Positions 27,595 to 36,382 are shown, numbered from the stretch's first letter. The stretch is 64,000 bases of DNA from Martelella sp. NC20 (GCF_013459645.1 NZ_CP054861.1:1290001-1354000), one strand, 5' to 3'. Program-made: numbers and translations. The notes: generated from the sequence alone by a model not told the origin.

Positions 27595-27830
27595 AGGCTT
27601 TCAAAAACTCCCTGTTACGCATCCGGCGGGCGCCGGTTCCGGACATGCATGATCCGGAGGGTGGGGCAACGGAGGTTGCCACCCACTGTTTCCATCGAAC
27701 GGGCAACGAAAAGCGACACGAAATCCTGATCTGAAGACAAAGGTCTTCAAAAATTCCGATTATTCGACGTTTGGGTTGATTTCTTTCTTCGGCTTTTAGG
27801 ACAAAGCTGCCGTTTTATGGGTCAGTGCCA

Positions 27831-27861
27831 ATTATATAGCATGTCTCGCAGCAGAAATCAA
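27831..27861 (-). promoter_or_regulatory. Candidate promoter of carD
   Basis: On the minus strand TATAAT (27831-27836) is a perfect -10 box, with TTGATT (27856-27861) 19 bases upstream as possible -35. Transcription would begin near 27824 and leave an untranslated leader of about 230 bases before carD. The rest of 27595-28050 contains no visible gene. Confidence 0.5.
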
Positions 27862-28050
27862 TGAGCCGTGCACCCGTGACGCGCTGTCACCGGCGGGAGA
27901 GTGGTCCATGGCCGACACCTAACCGAATTGAAGCGGTTCGCCAAGCCCAAAATTGTACCCCGGCCCGAAAAAAGCGGCGTTCGTTGACGCCCGGTCAACG
28001 CATGGGGAACGGGCGTTCGCGTGCCCGTATCAGCCCTGCGGGCAGGGCGT

Positions 28051-28389
28051 TCAGTCGCCCGCGCCGGGCTTGTCGGAGAAGAATTGCTCGAACTTGTTTT
28101 CGACCCCGTCCATCTCTTCCGCTTCGGGAAGCGGCTCTTTCTTGATGGTGATATTGGGCCAGGATTCGGAAAAATCGGCGTTCAGCTTCAACCACTTGTC
28201 GAGGCCGGGCTCGGTATCGGGCTTGATCGCCTCGGCCGGACATTCCGGCTCGCAAACGCCGCAGTCGATGCATTCGTCGGGATGGATGACGAGGAAGTTC
28301 TCGCCCTCGTAGAAACAGTCCACCGGGCAGACTTCGACGCAATCGGTATATTTGCACTTGATGCAGTTATCGGTCACGACATAGGTCAT
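28051..28389 (-). CDS. fdxA: Seven-iron ferredoxin FdxA
   Basis: 112-aa soluble electron carrier with one [3Fe-4S] and one [4Fe-4S] cluster. The first cluster uses [18 protein letters not shown], the second [12 protein letters not shown]. The C-terminal extension (about residues 55-112, [19 protein letters not shown]) is typical of the Azotobacter FdI type. GGAGTCTTTC precedes the ATG. Same direction as the Hsp15-like gene upstream and carD downstream, a common order in rhizobia. Confidence 0.95.
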   Translation of the reverse strand: MTYVVTDNCIKCKYTDCVEVCPVDCFYEGENFLVIHPDECIDCGVCEPECPAEAIKPDTEPGLDKWLKLNADFSESWPNITIKKEPLPEAEEMDGVENKFEQFFSDKPGAGD

Positions 28390-28567
28390 GAAAGACTCCA
28401 GAAAAACGGTCGGTGCCGGCCCGGCAGAACCGAGAACCGGTTTGCCTCGGGCTTTGCATCCATAAACTCTGCCCGGGGAGTACCGACTTTCAAACGGCCG
28501 GGCAAGACCATTTCATGCTCGAAACCGGGGCGGGACGGGTAGAACTTTCCAAACTGCGGCGGCCGGT

Positions 28568-28951
28568 TCAATCGCCGCGCAGTTTCGAAAGGTCGCGGCG
28601 TTCCTTCTTGGTCGGCCGTCCGGAGCCCGGAACCCGCTGCGCCTGCTCAAACGCGGTCAGCGCTTCACGCGCTTGCGGCGGCGGGCTGACATCCTCGTAC
28701 AGCGCCTGCGCCTCCGTAAACGGCCCCCGGCGCATACCCGGCGCGCGCACGATCAGATGAACATCGCGGCGCTCCAGCGAAACGACGAGCCTGTCGCCGT
28801 CACCCACCTCGACGCTCGGGCGGACCAGCCGCGATCCGTTGAGCCGGACCTTGCCGTCGCGCACCAGTTTCTGCGCCAGCGAGCGGGTCTTGACGATGCG
28901 CGCGAAGAACAGCCATTTGTCGATGCGCTGTCTTGTCGCGGCATCAACCAT
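28568..28951 (-). CDS. S4 domain RNA-binding protein (Hsp15-like)
   Basis: 127-aa protein with one S4 RNA-binding domain at about residues 8-70: RIDKWLFFARIVKTRSLAQKLVRDGKVRLNGSRL. The rest is basic (RPTKKERRDLSKLRGD). It resembles heat-shock protein 15 (HslR), which rescues stalled 50S subunits carrying nascent chains. It starts 4 bp after the stop of the large helicase gene, so the two are most likely one operon linked by RNA function. Confidence 0.88.
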   Translation of the reverse strand: MVDAATRQRIDKWLFFARIVKTRSLAQKLVRDGKVRLNGSRLVRPSVEVGDGDRLVVSLERRDVHLIVRAPGMRRGPFTEAQALYEDVSPPPQAREALTAFEQAQRVPGSGRPTKKERRDLSKLRGD

Positions 28952-28955
28952 GACG

Positions 28956-31900
28956 TTACCGCTTCATCTGCGCCTTCAGCGCGGCGAGCTTTGCAAACGG
29001 CGAATCGGGATCGATCGGTTTTTCCTTTTCGCGGCGCGGCGGGCGCTGGTTCGCATGATCGTCATTGCGATCCCGGCGTGGTCCCTTGCCGCCTTTTCCA
29101 CCCTTGCCGCCCGGGCCGCCCTTGCCGGGCCGCTCGCCCTCGCCACGGCCTTCACCGGGTTCGCCGCCGCCCTTGCGGCCACCCTGCTGCCCGCGTCCGC
29201 GGCCTTCGCCGCGTGGCTGGCCGCGACCCTGCTGGGGGCGGTTGTTGCGCTCGTTGCGGCCTGCCTGACGCCACAGCAGAACCGGCTTCGGCTCTTCTTC
29301 CGGCTTGTCCTCGGCGGTCGCTTCGGCCTTGTCGACGTCAGGCGCGGAGGGTTCGTCCGTAACCGGCGTCGCGGCAACCTCGGCCGTCGGCTCTTCGGCC
29401 GGCGTCTCGGCTACCGGCGTCTCAGCGGTTTCCGTTTCGGCTGCGGAGGTCTCTTCGGAGGCTTCCGCCGCAGCCGGTTCCTGCGCGTCCGTCGAGGCCT
29501 CGGCGGCCGGCTTTTCAGCTTCGACGGGTTTTTCGGCGACGGCCTTCCTGGCGACGGTTTCCACCGTCACGCCGCTCGGCGCCTGCCGCGCGGCCCTTTC
29601 GGCATCGCGCGCGGTCTGGATTTCGGCAAGCTGCGCGACCTCCTGTTCCGACGCGATATCGGCGCGATAGCCGAGACCCTTGAGGATTTCCTCCATATCG
29701 TCGGCGGTGGCGCCGAGGATCGACATCATCGCCGGCGTGGTCACGAAGCGGCGGCCGTCGAATGCGCCTTCCGGCCGGGGCGAGCCCGCTTCCGGCTTCC
29801 ACTGCGTCAGCGGACGGATGAGATCGGCGAGGCGTTCGAGAATGTCGATACGCACGGCGCGCTTTCCGAGGAAACGGAAACCGGCGAGCTTGTAGAATTC
29901 GCGCTCGTAAGTCGGGTCGGTGACGACCGAGGTGCGGCCGGCGGCCAGCACCGAGATCAGGTCGCCATAGCCCGGCTTTTCGACCCCGTCATTCTTCAGC
30001 GCCCATAAGAGCGTGATCATTTCGGCGGGCGCGGGCTTCAGCAGGGCGGGCATGAATACATGATAAGCCCCGAAACGCACGCCATAGCGGCGCAGCGAGG
30101 CGCGCGCGTCCTGATCCAGCGTTTTCACCTCATTGGCGACATCGCGGCGGAACAGCACGCCATAGGCCTCGACCAGCTGGAAGGCGAGGCCGCGCGCGAT
30201 GCCCTCAAGGTCTTCGGCGCTGGCAAGATCGTCGAGCGGCTTCAGCACGGTCTGGATCTGGTGGTTGACATAGCGCTCGATGCGGGCTGCGACATGGTCG
30301 CGCGCTGCACCCGTCAACTGCTCGTCGGCCAGCACGATCACGCGCGGGCGCAAGATGTTGTCGGAGGCCACCAGACGCGCCACCGGATCGCCGAGCCAGC
30401 GCACGGTCGCCGACGCATCGAGCGCCAGGTCGCCATTGCCGGAGGCATGCAGCCGCGCGGCGCGCGCCTCGAACTCCAGCGCCAGCGCTTTCTGTGCGGC
30501 CGCTTCTATCGCCTTGGCGTCGGGACCCTCGGCCCCGGCCACGGCTTTGAAACGGAAGCCCGCCAGTTCCCCCACATGATGTCCTTCCACAAAGACATCC
30601 CCATTCACGCTCACTTCAGCTTCAAGCATCGCATTCTCTCTCAGGCGCTTCATCAGCACAGATGTCCTGCGGTCAACGAAGCGTTTCGTCAACCTCTCAT
30701 GCAGCGCATCTGACAGCCGATCCTCGATTTTCCGCGTCTTTTCCTGCCAGTGTGTCGGATCGGCAAGCCATCCGGGCCGGTTCGAAACATAAGTCCATGT
30801 TCTGATCTGGGCAATCCGTGCCGACAAAGTATCGATTTCGCCGTCGGTTCGGTCGGCATGCCGGACCTGCTGTGCGAGAAAATCCTCGTCCACCGTGCCG
30901 CGCTCGACAAGGTCGAGATAGAGCGAGGCGATCAGTTCGGCGTGCTGGGCGGGCGTGATCCGGCGGTAATCCGGCAGCGCGCAGGCGTCCCAGAGAAGTT
31001 CGATCCGGGCGCGCCGGTCCGCCTTGCCGGCGACGTCCGGATTGCGGGCCAGGAATTCAAGCGCGCGCTGGTCGACGGCAGGCAGCGCCCGCGTCAGTCC
31101 CTGCACGCGCGGCACGTCGTCAAGGCTTGCCTTCAGGCTTTGCAGCGAGGAGAAATCGAGCGCCTTGGAGCGCCATTGCAGCACCCTGACGGGATCGAAA
31201 TGGTGCGATTGCAGCCGGTCCACCAGTTCATCGTCGAACGGGGCGACCCGGCTGGTCACGCCGAACGTGCCGTCGCGCATATGCCGCCCGGCGCGGCCGG
31301 CGATCTGGCCGAGCTCGCCGGGATTGAGGTTGCGATATTGATGGCCGTCGAACTTGCGGTCCTGGGCGAAGGCGACATGGTCGACATCGAGGTTGAGACC
31401 CATGCCGATCGCGTCGGTCGCCACCAGATATTCGACATCGCCGTTCTGGTAGAGTTCGACCTGGGCGTTGCGGGTGCGCGGGCTGAGCGCGCCGAGCACA
31501 ACGGCCGCGCCGCCGCGCTGGCGGCGGATCAGTTCCGCGATCCCGTAGACCTCCTCGGTGGAAAAGGCGACGACCGCCGAGCGCCTTGGCAGGCGGGTGA
31601 TCCGCTTCTGCCCGGCATAGAAAAGCTGCGACAGCCGGGGCCGCTCGACCACGGAGATGCCCGGAAGCAGTTTCTGCAGGATCGGGCGCATGGTGGCCGA
31701 GCCTAGAAGCAGCGTCTCCTCGCGTCCGCGCAAGTGCAGGATGCGGTCGGTGAAGATGTGTCCGCGCTCGAGATCGCCGGCAAGCTGGACCTCGTCGATC
31801 GCGACGAAGGCGACATCGGCCTCGCGCGGCATGGCCTCCACGGTGCAGACGCTGAAGCGCGCTTTCGGCGGGGCAATCTTCTCCTCGCCGGTGATCAGAG

Positions 31901-32111
31901 CGACATTGTTGACGCCGACGCGCTCGACGATGCGGGCATAGACCTCGCGGGCAAGCAGCCTCAACGGCAGGCCGATCACGCCGGAGGAATGCGCCACCAT
32001 GCGCTCGATCGCGAAATGGGTTTTGCCGGTATTGGTCGGACCGAGCATCGCGGTGACGCCGCGTCCGCTCAAGATCATTGCTTCAGAATTCAATGTCCGG
32101 TCCCAAATCAT
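28956..32111 (-). CDS. Large SUV3-like superfamily 2 helicase with low-complexity tail
   Basis: About 1051-aa RNA/DNA helicase-type protein. Walker A is LGPTNTGKTHFAIERM near residue 22, motif II is the unusual AIDEVQLAGD of the SUV3 group rather than DEAD or DEAH, motif III LLLGSATM, and motif VI QIAGRAGRHMRDG. A long central region has no clear motif. From about residue 850 the sequence is Ala/Glu/Pro-rich, and then a Gly/Arg-rich segment (RGQPRGEGRGRGQQGGRKGG) followed by Lys/Arg resembles RGG RNA-binding tails. The start at 32111 follows the conserved region; 32078 is an alternative. Mitochondrial SUV3 acts in RNA degradation, so RNA turnover is an inference. Confidence 0.85.
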   Translation of the reverse strand: MIWDRTLNSEAMILSGRGVTAMLGPTNTGKTHFAIERMVAHSSGVIGLPLRLLAREVYARIVERVGVNNVALITGEEKIAPPKARFSVCTVEAMPREADVAFVAIDEVQLAGDLERGHIFTDRILHLRGREETLLLGSATMRPILQKLLPGISVVERPRLSQLFYAGQKRITRLPRRSAVVAFSTEEVYGIAELIRRQRGGAAVVLGALSPRTRNAQVELYQNGDVEYLVATDAIGMGLNLDVDHVAFAQDRKFDGHQYRNLNPGELGQIAGRAGRHMRDGTFGVTSRVAPFDDELVDRLQSHHFDPVRVLQWRSKALDFSSLQSLKASLDDVPRVQGLTRALPAVDQRALEFLARNPDVAGKADRRARIELLWDACALPDYRRITPAQHAELIASLYLDLVERGTVDEDFLAQQVRHADRTDGEIDTLSARIAQIRTWTYVSNRPGWLADPTHWQEKTRKIEDRLSDALHERLTKRFVDRRTSVLMKRLRENAMLEAEVSVNGDVFVEGHHVGELAGFRFKAVAGAEGPDAKAIEAAAQKALALEFEARAARLHASGNGDLALDASATVRWLGDPVARLVASDNILRPRVIVLADEQLTGAARDHVAARIERYVNHQIQTVLKPLDDLASAEDLEGIARGLAFQLVEAYGVLFRRDVANEVKTLDQDARASLRRYGVRFGAYHVFMPALLKPAPAEMITLLWALKNDGVEKPGYGDLISVLAAGRTSVVTDPTYEREFYKLAGFRFLGKRAVRIDILERLADLIRPLTQWKPEAGSPRPEGAFDGRRFVTTPAMMSILGATADDMEEILKGLGYRADIASEQEVAQLAEIQTARDAERAARQAPSGVTVETVARKAVAEKPVEAEKPAAEASTDAQEPAAAEASEETSAAETETAETPVAETPAEEPTAEVAATPVTDEPSAPDVDKAEATAEDKPEEEPKPVLLWRQAGRNERNNRPQQGRGQPRGEGRGRGQQGGRKGGGEPGEGRGEGERPGKGGPGGKGGKGGKGPRRDRNDDHANQRPPRREKEKPIDPDSPFAKLAALKAQMKR

Positions 32112-32283
32112 GTGGCCGGGGCCAAACGCTCGCCCCCGACGGTCTTTCTTCGCTGCGCGAAACGGCTCCGTCAGTCCGCGGCAGCCGCTTTTCCTATAGA
32201 TGGCCTGCCCCCGCCCGACAAGCAAGGGGAACCCGCAATTTCAGCCGCGAAAATGCCCTCCCGTTAAGATTTGGAACAGAAGC

Positions 32284-32353
32284 GAACGAATCACAGACGA
32301 ATCGCTGACTCTGCTGTTTTCCTGATTTGTTCACGGCTAGATGTTGCGAAAAA
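32284..32353. repeat. Imperfect 70-bp direct repeat, copy 1
   Basis: Matches copy 2 (32730-32799) at 56 of 70 positions without gaps. It begins GAACGAATCA and contains three GANTC sites (32288, 32299, 32307), then TTTTCCTG-TTTGTTCAC-GCTA. A TTAACCAT motif follows at 32427. The 838-bp space 32112-32949 holds no convincing gene; a 38-codon frame at 32596-32712 lacks a ribosome site. Confidence 0.75.
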
Positions 32354-32729
32354 TGGCGGCACCCTGTCCACATCTGGATTCGGATTTTTGGGGGAATGCG
32401 GCGAACGGCCGGATTCGGGTCCGGCGTTAACCATATGCCTCAACCCGCCAGCAGGCCCGTCCGGCGCAGATCGTCGAGGCAGGAGCAGGCCATGCACGCG
32501 CCAGTTCGCCAGATCGCGCCGCATCCGGCCAAGCGTGAATTGCAAACCGCTGCCATTCGTGAGGTTTTCCCGCGCTTGCTCAAAACGTGCCTTTCATGCT
32601 GACCGTCAACGCCGTCATCGGCCTTGCCACCGGGTTTTCGACCGGTCGCGCGACGGCCTATCTTCTCAAGGTGAAGAGGCTTGCGAATGCCCGCGAAAGC
32701 AGCGCCCGTTAACTTTCGGGCCAAAGCCG

Positions 32730-32799
32730 GAACGAATCAGCGACGAATCGCTTACCTGCCGGTTTTCCTGTTTTGTTCACCGCTATATGTGGCGGAATA
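32730..32799. repeat. Imperfect 70-bp direct repeat, copy 2
   Basis: Second copy of the element at 32284-32353, with GANTC sites at 32734 and 32745, the shared GTTTTCCTG and TTTGTTCAC blocks, and TTAACCAT at 32808-32815. It lies 150 bp upstream of a small DUF3309 gene and may be its promoter region. Confidence 0.75.
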
Positions 32800-32949
32800 A
32801 GGTTTTGTTAACCATAGATTTCAGGCGGTTGCCGCCGGCAGCGGCGGCCGCCGTTAATCATTTTTCCAGCGTGCCGGGAACGCAGGGCGGGAACAAATTT
32901 CGACAAGCCCGCGTTTACTATCCGACCATTCCAATGGAGAGGGAAAGAT

Positions 32950-33105
32950 ATGTTGGGCACCATTCTTCTTATTATTCTGATATTGCTTCTGATCGGCGCA
33001 CTGCCACGTTGGGGCCATTCCACCAACTGGGGCTATGGGCCGTCGGGCGGTCTCGGCCTCGTGCTGCTGATCGTCATAATCCTGCTGCTGGCAGGCTATA
33101 TCTGA
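32950..33105 (+). CDS. Small DUF3309-family membrane protein
   Basis: 51-aa protein with two hydrophobic segments: LGTILLIILILLLIGALP and GLGLVLLIVIILLLAGYI, separated by RWGHSTNWGYGPSG. This fits the DUF3309 family of small membrane proteins found widely in proteobacteria, function unknown. The ATG at 32950 is preceded by GGAGAGGGAAAG. The stop codon is inside a 15-bp perfect tandem duplication. The upstream region is rich in candidate cell-cycle motifs. Confidence 0.85.
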   Translation: MLGTILLIILILLLIGALPRWGHSTNWGYGPSGGLGLVLLIVIILLLAGYI

Positions 33106-33121
33106 CCAGGCTATATCTGAC
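33092..33121. repeat. Perfect 15-bp tandem duplication across a stop codon
   Basis: CAGGCTATATCTGAC occurs twice head to tail (33092-33106, 33107-33121). The first copy encodes the last residues and stop of the DUF3309 protein; the second is untranslated. A recent slippage event is likely. Confidence 0.9.
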
Positions 33122-33145
33122 AAAGAACATTGGAGACCTGAACTT

Positions 33146-33331
33146 ATGAAAAAGACCGTTCTCGCCATCGCGATCCTTCTTCCGCTGGCTGCATGCTCGA
33201 CGACGCAGCGCAACGCCACAATCGGCGGCGGCCTTGGCGTGGCAACCGGCGCCGCCTTGACGGGCGATGCTACCGGTGCTGTTGCCGGCGGCCTTATCGG
33301 CGCTGGCGTTGGCGCGGCAACCGCAAGGTAA
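33146..33331 (+). CDS. Small glycine-zipper lipoprotein
   Basis: 61-aa predicted lipoprotein. The signal MKKTVLAIAILLPLAAC ends in the lipobox LAAC (Cys at residue 17). The mature part is mostly small residues: IGGGLGVATGAALTGDATGAVAGGLIGAGVGAATAR, a glycine-zipper-like pattern seen in YMGG/osmotically inducible envelope lipoproteins. GGAGACCTGAACTT precedes the ATG. It lies 40 bp after the DUF3309 gene and could share its transcript. Function unknown. Confidence 0.85.
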   Translation: MKKTVLAIAILLPLAACSTTQRNATIGGGLGVATGAALTGDATGAVAGGLIGAGVGAATAR

Positions 33332-33472
33332 GACAGGATCGCGCCGGCAGCGTCTTGTATGCCGGCGCCATCGAAAGCGGCGCGCGCCTCTGGCTGTCGC
33401 GTCAAGATCGGCTCGCAGCACCCCACGCTCGCCGATCCAGGCGTCGCCACGTGCGACGCCTTCTTTTTGCCT

Positions 33473-34654
33473 TCAGGGCCGTTCCACGCACATGGCGATG
33501 CCCATGCCGCCGCCGATACAGAGCGTGGCAAGGCCCTTCTTCGCATCGCGGCGGCGCATTTCGTAAAGCAGCGTCGTCAGCACCCGCGCGCCGGACGCGC
33601 CGATCGGGTGGCCGAGCGCGATCGCCCCGCCATTGACGTTGACCTTTTCGGGATCGAGCCCGAGGTCGCGCACGACCGCGCAGGCCTGCGCCGCAAACGC
33701 CTCGTTGGCCTCGATCAGGTCGAGATCGCCAACCTGCCATCCGGCCTTCGTCAGCGCCTTTTTCGAGGCCGGGATCGGGCCCGTGCCCATGATCTGCGGA
33801 TCGACGCCGGCCGTCGCCCATGAGACGATCCGCGCCAACGGTTCGATCCCGCGCTTTTGCGCATTGGCTTCGTCCATCAGCACAAGCGCCGCCGCGCCGT
33901 CATTGATGCCCGAGGCATTGCCGGCGGTCACGCTGCCGCCGTCCATGAAGGCGGGCCGCAGCCGCTCCAGCCCTTCCGGCGTCATGCCCTCGCGGATGCC
34001 TTCATCCTGGTCGATCACCGTTTCGGATTTGCGCGCGGCGACCGTGACCGGCACGATCTCATCGGCGAAGCGACCGGCGGCGCGGGCGGCCTCGGCGCGG
34101 TTTTGCGAGCGGGCGGCATAGTCATCCTGCATCGCCCGCGTCAGGCCCCAGCGCTCGGCGATATTCTCCGCGGTGATGCCCATATGATAGCCATAGAACG
34201 CATCGACCAGGCCGTCCTTCAGCATGGTGTCGACCATGGTGGCATCGCCCATGCGCGTTGCGCTGCGAAGATTGGCGCAATGCGGCGACAGCGACATCGA
34301 TTCCTGTCCGCCCGCCACGACGATTTCGGCATCGCCGGCAAGGATCTGCTGCATGCCGAGCGCGACGGCCCGGAGCCCCGATCCGCAGAGCTGGTTGATG
34401 ACGATCGCGGTCTTTTCCGCCGGCATGCCGGCCGCCATCGCCGCCTGGCGTGCGGGGTTCTGGCCGGCGCCGGCGGTCAGCACCTGGCCGAGGATCGCCT
34501 CGTCGACCTCCGCCGGCGAAACCCCCGCCCGGAAAAGCGCTTCGGCGATCGCGACGGCGCCGAGTTCATGGGCGGCCACGCCCGAAAGCGCACCGCCCAG
34601 AACGCCGATGGGCGTGCGCGCCGCGCCTGCAATAACAATTGCCGAACCGGACAT
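33473..34654 (-). CDS. phaA: Acetyl-CoA C-acetyltransferase (beta-ketothiolase)
   Basis: 393-aa thiolase condensing two acetyl-CoA to acetoacetyl-CoA. Catalytic residues are visible in [11 protein letters not shown] (Cys near residue 89), [17 protein letters not shown] (His) and [10 protein letters not shown] (second Cys). The start at 34654 has GGGGAGAG seven bases upstream. The gene is divergent from phaR, which supports the polyhydroxybutyrate role (phaA); the usual partner phaB does not follow, as the downstream neighbour is a convergent small lipoprotein gene. Confidence 0.9.
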   Translation of the reverse strand: MSGSAIVIAGAARTPIGVLGGALSGVAAHELGAVAIAEALFRAGVSPAEVDEAILGQVLTAGAGQNPARQAAMAAGMPAEKTAIVINQLCGSGLRAVALGMQQILAGDAEIVVAGGQESMSLSPHCANLRSATRMGDATMVDTMLKDGLVDAFYGYHMGITAENIAERWGLTRAMQDDYAARSQNRAEAARAAGRFADEIVPVTVAARKSETVIDQDEGIREGMTPEGLERLRPAFMDGGSVTAGNASGINDGAAALVLMDEANAQKRGIEPLARIVSWATAGVDPQIMGTGPIPASKKALTKAGWQVGDLDLIEANEAFAAQACAVVRDLGLDPEKVNVNGGAIALGHPIGASGARVLTTLLYEMRRRDAKKGLATLCIGGGMGIAMCVERP

Positions 34655-34855
34655 TTCACTCTCTCCCCAATTCACGACAGCGGCAATGTGCAGAAGCCGG
34701 TCCGCGAAGTCAAACCGCCCGCCGCCGCCGCTTTTCCCGGTGAGGCAGGCGGCATTGCCGCCATCGCTGCATTGCGACAAAATCATTGTACCAGGGCGTT
34801 TTTTAAGGTTACATCTGAGCCGGGAAGAGGAAACAGATCGCGGGGAGGAGGCATA

Positions 34856-35407
34856 ATGCCCGTAAGCGACGGACCGACCATCATCAAGAAATACGCCAAC
34901 CGCCGGCTCTACAATACCGGCACCAGCAGTTACGTGACGCTGGAAGACCTGGCCGACATGGTGAAAAGAGGAGAGGATTTCACCGTCAAGGACGCCAGGG
35001 CCGGCGACGACATCACCCACACCGTGCTGACCCAGATCATCTTCGAACAGGAGGCGAAATCCGATCAGGCGATCCTGCCGGTTTCGTTCCTGCGCGAGAT
35101 CATCGGCTATTACGGCGACCAGATGCAGGCGATGCTGCCCGGCTTTCTCGACAACGCCATGAAGGCGTTCTCCGAGCAGCAGACCCATATGCGCGAGCAG
35201 ATGGACAAGGCGCTCTACGCCAATCCGCTGAAGCGGGAATATTACCGCAAGGAGGAGGCCGCGCGTCAGGCCGGTCTCGGCGCCACCAGCTACCGCGCCG
35301 CGGCAGACGAGGAAGACCTCGACGGCATGCACAACGCGGCAGCCGGCGACCTCGACGATCTGAGGCGGCAGTTGCGGGTTCTGCAGGACCGTATCGACAA
35401 TATGTGA
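34856..35407 (+). CDS. phaR: Polyhydroxyalkanoate synthesis repressor PhaR
   Basis: 183-aa regulator that binds DNA and polyhydroxybutyrate granules. The PHB_acc_N domain is [45 protein letters not shown], and the accumulation domain is [13 protein letters not shown] and [24 protein letters not shown]. The C-terminus ([17 protein letters not shown]) is a likely coiled coil. GGGGAGGAGG precedes the ATG at 34856. In rhizobia PhaR (AniA) also affects carbon flow and exopolysaccharide. Confidence 0.94.
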   Translation: MPVSDGPTIIKKYANRRLYNTGTSSYVTLEDLADMVKRGEDFTVKDARAGDDITHTVLTQIIFEQEAKSDQAILPVSFLREIIGYYGDQMQAMLPGFLDNAMKAFSEQQTHMREQMDKALYANPLKREYYRKEEAARQAGLGATSYRAAADEEDLDGMHNAAAGDLDDLRRQLRVLQDRIDNM

Positions 35408-35408
35408 G

Positions 35409-35446
35409 AAAAAGCGGGCTCACGTTTCGGTGAAACGCGGGCCCGC
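35409..35446 (-). terminator. Bidirectional terminator between phaR and the DUF3291 gene
   Basis: GCGGGCTCACGTTTC (35414-35428) pairs with GAAACGCGGGCCCGC (35432-35446), two imperfect positions, loop GGT. On the minus strand five T residues follow directly, so it best fits as terminator of the DUF3291 gene; on the plus strand it may also end phaR transcripts. Confidence 0.75.
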
Positions 35447-35482
35447 ATTCAGATGCAGATAGCTGTTTTTTGAAGACGGCAA

Positions 35483-36010
35483 TCAATTTGCGGCGTTACG
35501 CAATTCCCTGACCCGCGTCTTGTCGAGGTTTGTGCGATTGCCATCACGATCAAATGGTTCTTTGAAGGTGAAGGCGAACGGCGAGGCGCCGTGGTCATGA
35601 AGAAATTCGTACCGCTCCACACCCTCGGCCCAGATCGGACGACGCTCGACATCAGCGTGCCACCACATCACCAGCGGCGGCCAGTCGCCCTGTCTGAACC
35701 ACTCCCGACCACGGCGAATTGCTTCGGCATGCAATCCGGAATAGGTGAAGGCATAGAGCGCCTCGATATCCGTCCAGAGCGACAGTGTTGCCGGAGCCCA
35801 TCCATCGCCACGGTCATCGTAGAACCGAGGATAGACTTCCTCTCCCCACGCAAGAGGCCCGGCATCTGATGCATAGCCGGAACGCGCAATCAAACCCTCG
35901 GCAACATCGACGATGCCGAAGATCGGGTCATTAATATCCCGGAATCCGTCATTGGCCTCGTCATCGGCAGGCTTGATGAACTGTCCGAAAGTATAAAGTG
36001 CAAGAAGCAT
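35483..36010 (-). CDS. DUF3291 domain-containing protein
   Basis: 175-aa soluble protein of the DUF3291 family, thought to share the dimeric alpha-beta barrel fold of small monooxygenases; no enzymatic role is established. Recognisable stretches are LALYTFGQFIKPADDEANDGF, VYPRFYDDRGDGWAPATLSLWTDIEALYAFTYSGLHAEAIRRGREWF and WPPLVMWWHADVERRPIWAEGVERYEFLHDHG. The ATG at 36010 has GAGGAA about ten bases upstream; a longer frame to 36172 would run through two terminators. Between rpmF and phaR with terminators on both sides, so it is probably transcribed alone. Confidence 0.82.
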   Translation of the reverse strand: MLLALYTFGQFIKPADDEANDGFRDINDPIFGIVDVAEGLIARSGYASDAGPLAWGEEVYPRFYDDRGDGWAPATLSLWTDIEALYAFTYSGLHAEAIRRGREWFRQGDWPPLVMWWHADVERRPIWAEGVERYEFLHDHGASPFAFTFKEPFDRDGNRTNLDKTRVRELRNAAN

Positions 36011-36098
36011 CGTGCGCAGTTCCTCACTACGGACCTCGGGTCGCCTTTCGACCGTGTGCTTGCTGCGAAACACAATATTTTCGCTGCCTGAAACATAC

Positions 36099-36130
36099 AA
36101 AAAAGCAGACCCGGAGAAAACCGGACCTGC
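36099..36130 (-). terminator. Second terminator-like hairpin downstream of rpmF
   Basis: GCAGACCCGG (36105-36114) and CCGGACCTGC (36121-36130) pair with two wobble positions around the loop AGAAAA; six T residues follow on the minus strand. It lies between the rpmF terminator and the DUF3291 start. It may insulate the DUF3291 gene from read-through or act as an attenuator in its leader. Confidence 0.6.
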
Positions 36131-36141
36131 ATCAATTAAAC

Positions 36142-36169
36142 AAAAAACCGCCCCGAGGGGCGGCTTTTT
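36142..36169 (-). terminator. Rho-independent terminator of rpmF
   Basis: CCGCCCC (36148-36154) and GGGGCGG (36157-36163) form a tight stem with a two-base tip, flanked by A6 on one side and T5 on the other, so it can act in both directions. It follows the rpmF stop by about 27 bp. Confidence 0.88.
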
Positions 36170-36196
36170 CAATTCAGCGGAAACGGGCCTGATGGA

Positions 36197-36382
36197 TCAG
36201 GCGCTTTCCTTCGGCGTCAGAACCTGGCGGCCGCGATACATACCGGTCTTCAGATCGATATGGTGCGGACGGCGCAGTTCGCCGGAGTTCTTGTCTTCGA
36301 CATAGGTCGGAGCCTTGAGAGCGTCGGCAGAACGGCGCATACCGCGCTTCGACGGGGTCGTTTTTCTTTTCGGTACAGCCAT
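36197..36382 (-). CDS. rpmF: 50S ribosomal protein L32
   Basis: 61-aa L32 protein with the invariant start [18 protein letters not shown] followed by [37 protein letters not shown]. It has no zinc-binding cysteine pairs, i.e. the Cys-minus form usual in alphaproteobacteria. The ATG at 36382 has GGAG about eight bases upstream; an earlier in-frame methionine is not credible. A strong terminator follows. Confidence 0.97.
   Translation of the reverse strand: MAVPKRKTTPSKRGMRRSADALKAPTYVEDKNSGELRRPHHIDLKTGMYRGRQVLTPKESA

Noticed and set aside
32278..32291. GAAC-N6-GAAC resembling an alphaproteobacterial LexA box
   Set aside because: The LexA spacing is seven bases (GAAC/GTTC-N7); here it is six.
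32596..32712. 38-codon plus-strand frame (MLTVNAVIGLATGF...)
   Set aside because: No ribosome site; kept only as a possibility because it lies between the duplicated elements and could belong to an unseen small transcript.
34655..35332. 226-codon extension of phaA across phaR
   Set aside because: It would run antisense to phaR; the thiolase homology and ribosome site place the start at 34654.
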